In this document: positions 8,042 through 15,779 of the stretch, in pieces
How the letters are laid out: each line of letters opens with the position of its first letter
Position numbering within the stretch: the first letter of the stretch is position 1
Assembly (NCBI RefSeq): GCF_030581005.1
Contig: NZ_JAUQSX010000023.1
Location: forward strand, 1 to 45,157
Reading direction: 5' to 3'
DNA length: 45,157 nt
From: Hymenobacter mellowenesis
GTDB lineage: Bacteria > Bacteroidota > Bacteroidia > Cytophagales > Hymenobacteraceae
Notes under the pieces: generated by a model
Told to the model about the DNA's origin: nothing
The model's database searches: none
What the model saw: the letters and a program-made list of their open reading frames with translations, nothing else
Made by a program: the position numbers and the translations under genes

Positions 8042-8761
8042 ATGCTAATCAAGACACGAGGCATCGTCCTCAGCTACCTCAAATACCGCGAAACCAGCAT
8101 CATTGCGCGCGTCTACACCGAGCGGCTGGGCGTGCAAACCTATGTGGTGAACGGCGTGCGCAAAGCCAAGCCGCCTGGGCGCATTGCCCTGTTTCAGCCC
8201 TTCACCCTGCTCGAATTGGTGGCTTACGTGGCGCGGGGCAGTAGCGGCCTCACCCGGCTATCGGAATTCCGGTGCGCCGAGCCGTTCCAGAGCCTGCCCT
8301 ACGAGGTGCAGAAAAGCAGCGTGGCGCTGTTCCTGTCCGAAGTGGTGGGCCGCGCCGTGCGCGAGGAAGAGCAGAACGAGCCGCTGTTCCAGTTCCTGCA
8401 CGACTCCATTCTGGATTTTGACCGGCAAACCACGGGTACCGAAAACTTTGCGCTGGTTTTCCTGCTGCAACTGGCCACGTACCTAGGCTTTGGCGTGAGC
8501 AGCGGGGGTGAGCTGACCGACCAGGTTATCATGGCCGGCCACGCGCCGGTGGCGCCGGGCGCTACCGGCCCGGCTACCCTGCGGCTGCGGGAGTTCGAGG
8601 GCTATTTTGATGAGCTACTGCGCGACCCCGCCACCAGCACCATTCCCAACGGCCGTGTGCGGCACGAGCTGCTGAACGTGCTTATTCGCTACTATCAGCT
8701 GCACATCGAACAGTTGGGCGAAATCCGTTCGCTGGACATTCTGTCGCAGGTTTTGAACTAA
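8042..8761 (+). CDS. recO: DNA repair protein RecO
   Basis: Recombination mediator that, with RecF and RecR, displaces SSB and loads RecA at single-strand gaps. The 239-residue protein starts MLIKTRGIVLSYLKYRETS, the conserved N-terminal OB-fold entry (ivL....y.E.s.iv..yT...G), followed by YVVNGVRKAKPPGRIALFQPF and a helical C-terminal part with LLQLATYLGFG. Like other Bacteroidota RecO proteins it lacks the four-Cys zinc finger found in many homologues. The ATG sits 8 nt after a family F repeat element, so its leader may include part of that hairpin. A symmetrical terminator follows. Confidence 0.93.
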   Translation: MLIKTRGIVLSYLKYRETSIIARVYTERLGVQTYVVNGVRKAKPPGRIALFQPFTLLELVAYVARGSSGLTRLSEFRCAEPFQSLPYEVQKSSVALFLSEVVGRAVREEEQNEPLFQFLHDSILDFDRQTTGTENFALVFLLQLATYLGFGVSSGGELTDQVIMAGHAPVAPGATGPATLRLREFEGYFDELLRDPATSTIPNGRVRHELLNVLIRYYQLHIEQLGEIRSLDILSQVLN

Positions 8762-8776
8762 GCCATTGCTTGAGCG

Positions 8777-8815
8777 AATCAAAAAAGGCCATGCACTGCA
8801 TGGCCTTTTTTGATT
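8777..8815. terminator. Bidirectional terminator, recO / FKBP gene
   Basis: A 19-bp perfect palindrome: AATCAAAAAAGGCCATGCA (8777-8795) and its complement (8797-8815). It gives a GGCCATGCA stem flanked by A6 and T6, so it can end recO on the plus strand and the converging FKBP gene on the minus strand. Confidence 0.92.
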
Positions 8816-8840
8816 GAGTTGAACAGTTGCGGAACTGTTT

Positions 8841-9794
8841 CTACTGGAAATCCACCAGCTCAACTTCGAAACGGAGCACGGCGTTGGCCGGAATGTCGGC
8901 CCCGGCGCCGCGGCTGCCATACGCCAGCGGCGACGGGATGAGCAGCACGGCCTTGGTGCCCTTGTTGAGCATGGCAATGCCCTGGTCCCAGCCCGGAATC
9001 ACCTGGCCCACACCCAGCGGGAAGGCAATGGGCTCGTTGCCGTGCTTGGCCGAAGAATCGAACTCCTTGCCCGTGGTGAGCACCGTGCCGCGGTAGAGCA
9101 CGCGCACCGTCTGGCCCTTTTTGGGGGTGGGGCCGGTGCCCAGCTTCTTGATGATGTAGTAGGTGCCACCGGCAGTTTTACGGGCCGTGGCATTGTTTTT
9201 CTTCAGGTAGGCCTGAATGATGGCCACGTCCTTGGCCGTCTGGCCCGCCGAGTTGGCCGCTTCCTTTTTGGCCATGTCGGCCTGCATTTTTTCGTGGCGG
9301 GCCGTCATTTCGGCCATGCTCACCAGTTCCTGGGCGCTGGCCAGCACTACCAGCGTGTTGCCGCTCTTGCGCAGAAACGGCGGCACCGCCTGCCGGAATG
9401 TATTGGCAAACACCGTATCGGCCTGGAAGCGGAACACGGCGCTATCGCCGGGCAGCAACAGGCCCAGGGCTTCTTCGAGGCCGCCGCGGGTGGGCTGGGC
9501 AGGCAGCTGCACCGGCTGCGGTGTGGGCTGCATGGCCCGCGATTTCATCACCACCGAGTCGCGCCCGGTGCGGAATTCCATGAAAACCGTCAGAATCTGG
9601 CCAGCGCGGCTGGCGTAGGGCGCGTCGCTGGGGGCCAAGGCACGGGGCTGGTAGCGGCCGCTGGCGTCTTTGCGGAAAAGCCGGTATTCGGTGCCCGTGG
9701 GCAGGCGCGAAAACTCGCCCCCCGAGGTTTGGGCCGCGGCGGAATGGCCGAGGAAAAGCAGGCCGAAGCCCAGCGCAAGCAGAACAGAACGCAT
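8841..9794 (-). CDS. FKBP-type peptidyl-prolyl isomerase, two-domain
   Basis: A 317-residue exported isomerase. A signal peptide (MRSVLLALGFGLLFLGHSAAAQ) leads into an N-terminal domain (about 30-190) with TGTEYRLFRK, RTGRDSV and LLPGDSAVFRFQADTVF, then a charged helical linker (about 165-205), then a canonical FKBP domain (about 215-317) with VRVLYRGTVLTTGKEFDSS, PLGVGQVIPGWDQGIAMLN and SPLAYGSRGAGADIPANAVLRFEVELV. The N-terminal domain looks like a degenerate FKBP fold (inference) and matches the same region of the gene at 11202-12248. The ATG at 9794 is chosen for the signal peptide; the frame is open further upstream without coding character. It is last in the FKBP series and ends at the bidirectional terminator. 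Confidence 0.9.
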   Translation of the reverse strand: MRSVLLALGFGLLFLGHSAAAQTSGGEFSRLPTGTEYRLFRKDASGRYQPRALAPSDAPYASRAGQILTVFMEFRTGRDSVVMKSRAMQPTPQPVQLPAQPTRGGLEEALGLLLPGDSAVFRFQADTVFANTFRQAVPPFLRKSGNTLVVLASAQELVSMAEMTARHEKMQADMAKKEAANSAGQTAKDVAIIQAYLKKNNATARKTAGGTYYIIKKLGTGPTPKKGQTVRVLYRGTVLTTGKEFDSSAKHGNEPIAFPLGVGQVIPGWDQGIAMLNKGTKAVLLIPSPLAYGSRGAGADIPANAVLRFEVELVDFQ

Positions 9795-9876
9795 CAAAAA
9801 CGAAAAGTAGGCTGAAGCAGCCGTTAAAGGGAAAATGGGGGCAAGCACAGAATCAGTCCACAATTCCAAAGCAATA

Positions 9877-10389
9877 TCACCGCACGCTCATCACTTGGAG
9901 CTCGAAGGTTAAATCGGTGCCCGGCGGAATGAGAAACCGGGAGTCATCGTCGGGGTGGCGCACGCCTTTGGCCCCGTAGGCTAGGGCCGCCGGTATCAGA
10001 ACACGGAGGCGGGAACCGGCCGGCACCAGCGGCATCAGCTCGTCCCAGCCCGCAATGGCCTCGTGCCGCCCCACCCGAAAGCGAAACGCCGAGCCCCAGG
10101 CCTGGGTGGCGTCGAAAGCGCGGCCATCGGGCAGGAAGCCCGTGTAGCGCACGGCCACGCGGCTGCCCGGCACCCCCAGCGGCCCCGTGCCCCGCTCCCG
10201 AAACGCGTAGCGCACCCCGTTGGGGGTGCGCTGGAAGACGAGGTGCGTCGTGTCGGCGCCTTCGACGGGGGCGCTAGGGGCCATGGGCACGGCCGGCTTG
10301 GCGGTGGTCTGGGCACTCGCGGCGGTGGTTGCCAGCAGCAGCGCCATCCCCAATCCTGCGCAATTGCTCAGAAAGCCCCGGTTACTCAT
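9877..10389 (-). CDS. FKBP-type peptidyl-prolyl isomerase, single-domain
   Basis: A 170-residue exported FKBP. Signal peptide residues 1-26 (ends ATTAASAQ), a short Pro/Ala linker, then one FKBP domain (about 50-170) with GVRYAFRERGTGP, VAVRYTGFLPDGRAFDAT, GRHEAIAGWDELMPLVPAG and IPAALAYGAKGV, ending IPPGTDLTFELQVMSVR. The catalytic-pocket aromatics (Y, F, W) are present, so it is probably active. It has no lipobox and is likely periplasmic. It follows the lipoprotein FKBP gene with a 10-nt gap, so the two are co-transcribed; the next FKBP gene begins 82 nt further on. Confidence 0.9.
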   Translation of the reverse strand: MSNRGFLSNCAGLGMALLLATTAASAQTTAKPAVPMAPSAPVEGADTTHLVFQRTPNGVRYAFRERGTGPLGVPGSRVAVRYTGFLPDGRAFDATQAWGSAFRFRVGRHEAIAGWDELMPLVPAGSRLRVLIPAALAYGAKGVRHPDDDSRFLIPPGTDLTFELQVMSVR

Positions 10390-10399
10390 GCTGATTCAC

Positions 10400-11017
10400 T
10401 TAAAAAACGTCGAGAATTTCCACATCGAACATCAGCGCCGAGTCTGTTGGAATGAGTATCTCGCCTGTTTGGGTATTCTGGGAGCCCGTCGGACCATATG
10501 CCAGGCGCGAAGGCACCAGCAGGAGCTTGCGGTCGCCCTTGCGCATCAGCAGCAGGCCTTCGTTGAAGCCGGGAATATTGCCGCTGCCGCCCGTGAAGAC
10601 CACGCAGCCGCATTGGGTTTTGTTGTCGGCTGAGTTATCGAAAATAGTGCCCTGCGGGAACTTGGGGTTGCCGTATGAAGCCGGGTAGCCCGACGACTCC
10701 GGGTGGGCGCCGTTGCTAAGGAACCGGCCCACATACTTGAGCTGCACCTGCGCGCCCTTGGTCACCTGTGCGCCCGTGCCGTTGGTTATCGGCACCAGGT
10801 ACAGGCCCGAGCTGGTGCGCGTGGCGCTGCTCAGCAGGTTGTTGCGTCTCAGATAGCTCTGAATGGTATCCTCGTCAATGGCCCGCATTTGGGTGTCGTG
10901 TTCGGTCAGCTGCTTCTGGTAGATGCTTTGGGAGTTGCAGCTCCACAGGGCCGGGGCCGCCAGCAGCAGGAAAACCCCCAGCACCCAATGGCGCGAACGG
11001 AGCAGAAGATTATTCAT
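10400..11017 (-). CDS. FKBP-type isomerase lipoprotein (GldI-like)
   Basis: A 205-residue lipoprotein. The lipobox is LWSC at residues 24-27, after a membrane-spanning signal, so it is probably anchored in the outer membrane. A helical segment DEDTIQSYLRRNN leads into an FKBP domain (about 70-205) with GLYLVPITNGTGAQV, VQLKYVGRFLSNG, NIPGFNEGLLLMRKGDRKLLLVPSRLAYG and the end LIPTDSALMFDVEILDVF. It has an insert with two close Cys (CGC) before the IPGF motif. In Flavobacterium johnsoniae the gliding protein GldI is also an FKBP lipoprotein, and this gene has the same type and surroundings, but orthology is not proven. A minus-strand terminator and a family C repeat separate it from the next FKBP gene upstream. 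Confidence 0.88.
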   Translation of the reverse strand: MNNLLLRSRHWVLGVFLLLAAPALWSCNSQSIYQKQLTEHDTQMRAIDEDTIQSYLRRNNLLSSATRTSSGLYLVPITNGTGAQVTKGAQVQLKYVGRFLSNGAHPESSGYPASYGNPKFPQGTIFDNSADNKTQCGCVVFTGGSGNIPGFNEGLLLMRKGDRKLLLVPSRLAYGPTGSQNTQTGEILIPTDSALMFDVEILDVF

Positions 11018-11026
11018 GGCAAGGAT

Positions 11027-11086
11027 AAAAAAAGATTCCGGCCAACGGAGCCCGGGCAGCTGTGCCGCGTTGCCCGTTGGCCGGAA
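11027..11086 (-). terminator. Terminator after the upstream FKBP gene
   Basis: TTCCGGCCAACGG (11036-11048) and CCGTTGGCCGGAA (11074-11086) form a perfect 13-bp stem. On the minus strand the stem is followed by a run of seven T (11033-11027). It would end transcription from the FKBP gene at 11202-12248. It lies just before the start of the lipoprotein gene. Confidence 0.8.
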
Positions 11087-11199
11087 ATTATCAGTATTAA
11101 GTAGTCAGTATTGAGTAGCAAGAGAGAGGATGAGGTGCAATGCAGTCGCAACTACATTTTCGTCTCACTACTCAATACTGACTACTTAATACTGATAAT
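11087..11199 (+). repeat. Paired inverted repeat, family C (AGTATTGAGTAG type)
   Basis: Arms 11087-11118 and 11168-11199 are perfect 32-bp inverted copies around a 49-nt spacer. Each arm is built of two tandem 13-14 nt units, CAGTATTAAGTAGT and CAGTATTGAGTAG. The inward-reading arm has only two C in 32 nt. Its outer edge touches the terminator stem at 11086. Shares AGTATTGAGTAGCAAG with the element at 35306. Confidence 0.9.
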
Positions 11200-11201
11200 G
11201 A

Positions 11202-12248
11202 TTATTGGAAGTCAACAAGTTCCACCTCGAAGCGCAGGGGCGAGTCGGCCGGAATGTCGGTGCCAGCGCCGCGCGTGCCGTAGGCCAGCGACGAAGGGAT
11301 GAGCAGAATGGCTTTGCTGCCCTTGTTGAGCAGGGCAATGCCTTCGTCCCAGCCCGGAATCACCTGGCCCATGCCGAGGGGAAAATCAATCGGCTTGCCC
11401 ATTTTGTCGGACGAGTCGAACAGCTTGCCGCTGAGCAGCGTGCCGTTGTAGTTCACGCTCACCATCTGGCCGGTGGTGGGCTTGGCGCCCGTGCCCGGCT
11501 TCAGCACCTGGTAGTAGATGCCCGAGGGCGTTTTCTGCATCGTCAGGTTGTTTTTCTTGATGTATTCCTGCAGCACGGCGTCGTCCTTTTTCAGCTGGGC
11601 TTGCACGGCGGGCTCGGCCAGGGCTTTGGCCTGGGCATCTTTCTGGGCCTGCAGTTGCTTCTGGAACGTAGGGTCGGCCATGCGCTTCTTCATCTGGGCC
11701 ATCATCGAACGCTTCTGCAACTCGGGCTGGAGGGCCTGGGCTTCCGTTTCGGTGAGGAGCTTGGGCGTGGTGGCCACGTACATCACAATCACGTTGCCGC
11801 CTTTCTTGATGAACGGAGGCGCGGGCTGGCCCATTTTGGGCTTGAACAGCGAGTCGGCCTGGAAGCGGAACACACCGCTGTCGCCGGGCTGGAGCAGGGC
11901 AATGGCCTCGTCGGGCGCGCCCTTTTGCTTGAGCTCTTTTAGGGGCAGGGGCACGGCCATGCCCACGTCGCGCAGGCTGTTTTGCCACACCGAGTCTTTG
12001 CCGGTGCGCACCTGCACGTTGCCCAGCATCACCTTGTTGAGGCGGTCTTTGTAGGTGGGGTCGCCGTCGGCGTTCACGTCGTTGCGACGCTCGTAGCCGT
12101 TGCCGACTTTTTTGTAAATCTTGTACTCGATGCCGGACTTGGTTTTGGCAAATTCACCGCTGTCTTTGTTACAAGCCGTGAGCGAAGCGAAGCCCAGCAG
12201 GCCGGCCGCCAGGGCCAGCTGCCGCGCGGAGCGGGAGGAAAAACGCAT
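11202..12248 (-). CDS. FKBP-type isomerase lipoprotein, two-domain
   Basis: A 348-residue lipoprotein with lipobox LTAC (Cys26). An N-terminal domain (about 30-180) has SGIEYKIYKKVGNGY, RTGKDSVWQNS, LLQPGDSGVFRFQADSLF and PPFIKKGGNVIVMYVATT. A long charged coiled-coil-like linker (about 185-245: ELQKRSMMAQMKKRMADP and on) leads to a canonical FKBP domain (about 250-348) with VSVNYNGTLLSGKLFDSS, PLGMGQVIPGWDEGIALLN and SSLAYGTRGAGTDIPADSPLRFEVELVDFQ. The layout, N-terminal domain, helical linker, FKBP, resembles Mip/FkpA-type chaperone isomerases. The gene at 8841-9794 is a close paralogue. Its own promoter box overlaps the stop of the upstream phosphoesterase gene. Confidence 0.9.
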   Translation of the reverse strand: MRFSSRSARQLALAAGLLGFASLTACNKDSGEFAKTKSGIEYKIYKKVGNGYERRNDVNADGDPTYKDRLNKVMLGNVQVRTGKDSVWQNSLRDVGMAVPLPLKELKQKGAPDEAIALLQPGDSGVFRFQADSLFKPKMGQPAPPFIKKGGNVIVMYVATTPKLLTETEAQALQPELQKRSMMAQMKKRMADPTFQKQLQAQKDAQAKALAEPAVQAQLKKDDAVLQEYIKKNNLTMQKTPSGIYYQVLKPGTGAKPTTGQMVSVNYNGTLLSGKLFDSSDKMGKPIDFPLGMGQVIPGWDEGIALLNKGSKAILLIPSSLAYGTRGAGTDIPADSPLRFEVELVDFQ

Positions 12249-12281
12249 GAAAATAAAAGAAGTGAAGAATCAGAAACGGTT

Positions 12282-12289
12282 CAAAGTTA
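12282..12289 (-). promoter_or_regulatory. Putative -7 box for the FKBP lipoprotein gene
   Basis: TAACTTTG on the minus strand, an exact TAnnTTTG, 34 nt before the ATG at 12248. It overlaps the TAA stop of the DHH phosphoesterase gene. No good TTG is seen at -33. Confidence 0.45.
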
Positions 12290-13333
12290 CGCCACCGGCG
12301 GCGCTACGGCGGCGGGCACGCCCGTTAATTGTTCCTTGTACTCGGGCAGGATGCCCAGGAAGCGCTCCACGGTTGCATCCAAGTTGTCGTAGCTGATGCC
12401 GCCGGCGGCGTTGTGGTGCCCGCCCCCGTCGAAATGACGGCGCGAAAAGTCGCTCACCGAGAAGCTGCCCACCGAGCGGAATGAAATTTTAACGGCCACG
12501 CCGCGGTCAATAAACACGGCCGCGAACTTGATGCCCTCAATGCTCAGGGCGTAGTTCACGAGGCCTTCGGTGTCGCCGGTTTTGCTCTGGTACTCACGCA
12601 GCTCGGCCTGCGTGATGGCGATGTAGGCGGTGTTGAATTCGCGGTTCACCACCAGCTTGTCCTTCAGCACGAAGCCCAAGAAGCGCAGCCGGATTTCGGA
12701 ATGCGAGTCGTAGATGAGCCGGTGCACCTTCGAGAGGTCGATGTTCACCTTCAGCAGCTCGGCGATGATGAGGTGCACGTTGCGCGAAGTGCTGGGGTGG
12801 CGAAACGAGCCCGTATCGGTCATGATGCCCGCGTAAAGGGCCTCGCCGATGCCTTTGGTGATGAGGTCCTGGTCGCCCAGGTCGCGGATGATTTCGAAAA
12901 TCAGCTCGGCCGTCGCGGCGGCCGAAGGCGTCGAGAAAACGATGTCGGCAAAGTTCTCGGGCTCCTGGTGGTGGTCGACGAGCACCTTCACGCCCTGAGC
13001 CTGGCGCACGTACTCGCCCAGCTCGTTGATGCGGCCCAGGCAGCTGAAATCGAGGCAGCAGATGACCTCGGCGCGGTTCACGAGGTCGCGCACCTGGCGG
13101 TCGTTCTGGCGGCGGTCGTATATCACCACTTCGTCGTTGCCCTCCATCCAGTTCAGGAACGCCGGGTAGTCCGACGGCGTGACCACCGTCACGTGGTGGC
13201 CCTTTTGCTTGAGGTAGCCGGCCCAGGCCAGCGACGAGCCCAGCGCGTCGGCGTCGGGCTTGTGGTGGGTAGTGATGACAATCTGCTTGGGCTGCGCCAG
13301 CAACGCTTGCAGAGCGGAAATTGAACTAGACAT
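12287..13333 (-). CDS. DHH/DHHA1 phosphoesterase (NrnA-like)
   Basis: A 348-residue member of the DHH family, whose NrnA-type members degrade nanoRNA or dinucleotides and hydrolyse pAp using Mn2+. The metal-binding set is complete: HHKPDADALGS at residues 23-33, the Asp in CLDFSCLGR, VDHHQEP (the DHH motif), GIMTDTGSFRH, and the DHHA1 end FDGGGHHNAAGG. The length is typical. The frame continues to a TTG at 13339, but the ATG at 13333 is the better start. The tail after residue 335 is Ala/Pro/Val rich. A DHH phosphoesterase beside FKBP isomerases including gldI is, as I recall, a recurring Bacteroidota neighbourhood. Confidence 0.92.
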   Translation of the reverse strand: MSSSISALQALLAQPKQIVITTHHKPDADALGSSLAWAGYLKQKGHHVTVVTPSDYPAFLNWMEGNDEVVIYDRRQNDRQVRDLVNRAEVICCLDFSCLGRINELGEYVRQAQGVKVLVDHHQEPENFADIVFSTPSAAATAELIFEIIRDLGDQDLITKGIGEALYAGIMTDTGSFRHPSTSRNVHLIIAELLKVNIDLSKVHRLIYDSHSEIRLRFLGFVLKDKLVVNREFNTAYIAITQAELREYQSKTGDTEGLVNYALSIEGIKFAAVFIDRGVAVKISFRSVGSFSVSDFSRRHFDGGGHHNAAGGISYDNLDATVERFLGILPEYKEQLTGVPAAVAPPVA

Positions 13334-13527
13334 CGACAACGTGAATGGCCCGGAGTCAGAAAAAAAGAACTGAGGGCCGGTGGCTTACAAATAATTGGGC
13401 CGGCAAAAGTCGGAAGAAATCTTTTCTTAACAGTGAAGTCCGGTCAGAAGGTTCTGGCAAACCGGACGAGAGCCCCAACAAACCGGACGAACGAAATGGT
13501 CCATTTTTACCCATCATTGTCTTTTCA
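13334..13527. other. Divergent intergenic region
   Basis: 194 nt between two divergent genes. It has a short repeat AAACCGGACGA around 13460-13494 (two near-identical copies, CAAACCGGACGAGAG and CAAACCGGACGAACG). No firm promoter box is visible. The plus-strand frame is open through it but has no coding character. Confidence 0.4.
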
Positions 13528-15132
13528 ATGGTGGCAAAAATGAATCGTTGGTTGTCGAAGGGTCAGGTTGCCCAGCCCCGATGGGTGGCGCCAGTCCTGT
13601 TGCTAGGGCTTCTCCTGGCACTCAACGGCTGGTTATACGCCGGTTTTCTGGGTTTGTATCCGTCGTTCAACCACGCCTGGGCGCAGGCCGACTGGCTGGC
13701 CATTGCCCTGCAGTTTCGGGCGCGGGGCTACGATTTTTTTCATCCCGCTACCTTCAACCTGCTCACCACCGACGGCGTGACCGGGGCTGGCTTCCCGTTG
13801 CCGGCCTACGTGTCGGCGTTGCTCATGGGCCTTGTGGGCCGCGACGCGCCGGGCCTGATGCGGGGCGTGACGCTGGCCGCCAGCCTGGGCGGGCTGCTGG
13901 CGCTGTTCGGGCTGGTGCGCCGGGCCAGCGGCTCGGCCTGGAAGGGCGCGGGGGCGGCGCTGTTTGCGTTTTTCAGCCCCATCTACGTTTTTTATCAGGC
14001 CAATTTTTTGCCGTCGGTGCCGGCATTCGCGGCGGTGCTGGTCGGGTATTATTGCTTTTATCGAGCCCTGCAGCCGGGAACATCTGGCCCGCCCCGGGGC
14101 TGGCTGGCTACGGCCGTGGCGTGGCTGGCGCTGGCGGCGGCTATGCGGACGCCCTTTGCGCTGCCGCTGCTCTGCACGCTAGGGCATCTGGTAGTGCTGC
14201 GCCAAAAGCGCACGGCGGCCGGGCTGGGCTGGCGAGCTGTGGTGGCATTTTACGGCGCCGCTTTCCTGTTATTAACAGCTGTTTTCCTGTATAACGAGCA
14301 CCTGAGCCGCGTCTATCAGGGTTCGATGTTTCTGGCGAGGCCCCGGGCTTTCGCCTCGTGGGCGGAGTTTGTGAGCGTGACGCAAACCGTGCGCGAATAC
14401 TGGCTGTGGAACATCTTGAGCAAGCCCCAATGGCTGCTCCTGTTCCTCGTGGTGGCAACAGTAGCGGGGCAGCAAGGCCGCCTCCTGCGGCGCAGTGAGT
14501 GGCTGGGGCATTGGCTGGCGCTGGCCGCCGGGGCAGTGGCCTATTATGGCCTGATGGGGCCGTTGTTTGCCATTCACGACTACTATCTGCTCGATAGCTT
14601 TTTTCTGCCGCTGGTGCTGGCATTCGCAGGATGCCTGGCAGTTTGGCGGGTTCCGGAAGGCCAAACCGCCCGTCTGGCCACGGCCGCCGCCGTGCTGCTG
14701 CTGAGTGGAGCCGCCATCTGGAAAGCCCAGGCCGAGCAGCACCGGCGCACCACGCCCCCGCCCACCGACAAGAGTGTACTCACCCGAGACAATTTCCTGA
14801 ACAGCGCGCGCTGGCTCGACTCATTGGGCGTGCCGCGCACCGCCAAGTTGCTCGTGCTCGACGCCTACTCCTACAACCTGCCGCTGCTGCTGGCCCAGCG
14901 CCGCGGCTGGACTCTGCTGCAAAACCGCAACTCGCCCGAGAATCTGACGCCCGAGAACCTAGCCCGCGCCCTCGCCATGCTGCCGGCTGACTATGTGGTG
15001 ACGCAAAACGCGACCTTCGAACAGGAGGTAGCGCGCGTTTACCCGGCAATTCGGCAGCGCCTGCAACTCGTGGCGGATAATGGCCGCCTGAGCCTCTGGC
15101 GCATCCGTCGTGGGCCATTGAAGGCTTATTAG
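13528..15132 (+). CDS. GT-C-like multi-pass membrane protein
   Basis: About 534 residues, with roughly 10-12 membrane segments in the first 400 and a soluble C-terminal part (about 410-534). TM1 is near residues 22-42, followed by a loop with YPSFNHAWAQADWLAIALQFRARGYDFFHP. A periplasmic loop of this type after TM1, then many short TMs and a soluble tail, is the general plan of GT-C glycosyltransferases of the ArnT/PMT kind, where an acidic residue in the first loop is catalytic. Here the loop has a lone Asp in QADW; I infer but cannot prove glycosyltransferase activity. The tail reads like a small globular domain (SVLTRDNFLNSARWLDSLGVP, then ADYVVTQNATFE). The ATG at 13528 is used; 13540 is an alternative. 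No terminator is visible before ndk. Confidence 0.75.
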   Translation: MVAKMNRWLSKGQVAQPRWVAPVLLLGLLLALNGWLYAGFLGLYPSFNHAWAQADWLAIALQFRARGYDFFHPATFNLLTTDGVTGAGFPLPAYVSALLMGLVGRDAPGLMRGVTLAASLGGLLALFGLVRRASGSAWKGAGAALFAFFSPIYVFYQANFLPSVPAFAAVLVGYYCFYRALQPGTSGPPRGWLATAVAWLALAAAMRTPFALPLLCTLGHLVVLRQKRTAAGLGWRAVVAFYGAAFLLLTAVFLYNEHLSRVYQGSMFLARPRAFASWAEFVSVTQTVREYWLWNILSKPQWLLLFLVVATVAGQQGRLLRRSEWLGHWLALAAGAVAYYGLMGPLFAIHDYYLLDSFFLPLVLAFAGCLAVWRVPEGQTARLATAAAVLLLSGAAIWKAQAEQHRRTTPPPTDKSVLTRDNFLNSARWLDSLGVPRTAKLLVLDAYSYNLPLLLAQRRGWTLLQNRNSPENLTPENLARALAMLPADYVVTQNATFEQEVARVYPAIRQRLQLVADNGRLSLWRIRRGPLKAY

Positions 15133-15185
15133 CGCCCTCTAGCGTGGCCGCAAAGCAGAAAAACCACTGATGCTTAATCTTCCGG

Positions 15186-15217
15186 TTGGGCGCGGCCCGC
15201 CGATTGTGGTAGTTTTG
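15186..15217 (+). promoter_or_regulatory. Promoter of ndk
   Basis: TTG at 15186-15188, a 21-nt spacer, then TAGTTTTG at 15210-15217, an exact TAnnTTTG. The ATG of ndk is 40 nt downstream. Confidence 0.65.
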
Positions 15218-15257
15218 TGCCTTCAAATCTTTATTTCAAATTCTGAATTCTCCCCCA

Positions 15258-15668
15258 ATGGCCACCAACCGCACTTTCACGATGATTAAGCCCGACGCCG
15301 TCCAGGAAAACCACATCGGTGGTATCCTGAGCATGATTGAGGCCGGCGGCTTCCGCATCGTGGAACTCCAGAAAATCAACCTCAGCGCCGAGCGTGCCGG
15401 CCAGTTCTACGCCGTGCACGCCGAGCGTCCATTCTACAACGACTTGGTGAAGTACATGTCGAGCGGCCCCATCGTAGCCGCCATCCTTGAGAAGGAGAAC
15501 GCCGTGGCCGACTTCCGCACCCTCATCGGCGCCACCAACCCGGCCAACGCCGAAGAAGGCACCATCCGGAAGAAGTACGCCAAAAGCATCGAAGCCAACG
15601 CCGTACACGGCTCCGACTCCGACGAAAACGCCCAGATTGAAGGCGATTTCTTCTTCGGCTCGAAGTAA
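15258..15668 (+). CDS. ndk: Nucleoside diphosphate kinase
   Basis: Balances NTP and dNTP pools by moving the gamma phosphate from ATP to other nucleoside diphosphates through a phospho-histidine. The 136-residue length is close to the bacterial norm. The conserved features are MIKPDAV at residues 9-15, RTLIGATNPANAEEGTIRKKYA at about 87-108 and the catalytic His117 in NAVHGSDS. It has its own promoter and is followed by a strong hairpin terminator, so it is a single-gene unit. Confidence 0.97.
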   Translation: MATNRTFTMIKPDAVQENHIGGILSMIEAGGFRIVELQKINLSAERAGQFYAVHAERPFYNDLVKYMSSGPIVAAILEKENAVADFRTLIGATNPANAEEGTIRKKYAKSIEANAVHGSDSDENAQIEGDFFFGSK

Positions 15669-15687
15669 TTCGTAACTTAACTACTTG

Positions 15688-15726
15688 AAAAAGCCCGCCT
15701 TGCATTGCGCAGGGCGGGCTTTTTCT
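15688..15726 (+). terminator. Terminator of ndk
   Basis: AAAAAGCCCGCC and GGCGGGCTTTTT form a GC-rich stem with a short loop, followed by TTTTTC. It also has an A-run on the other side and may serve the converging AAA+ gene. Confidence 0.9.
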
Positions 15727-15779
15727 TTGTGCCAAATACTGACTTTTTTTATACCAATCTTGTATTGTTGAGCTTGAAA

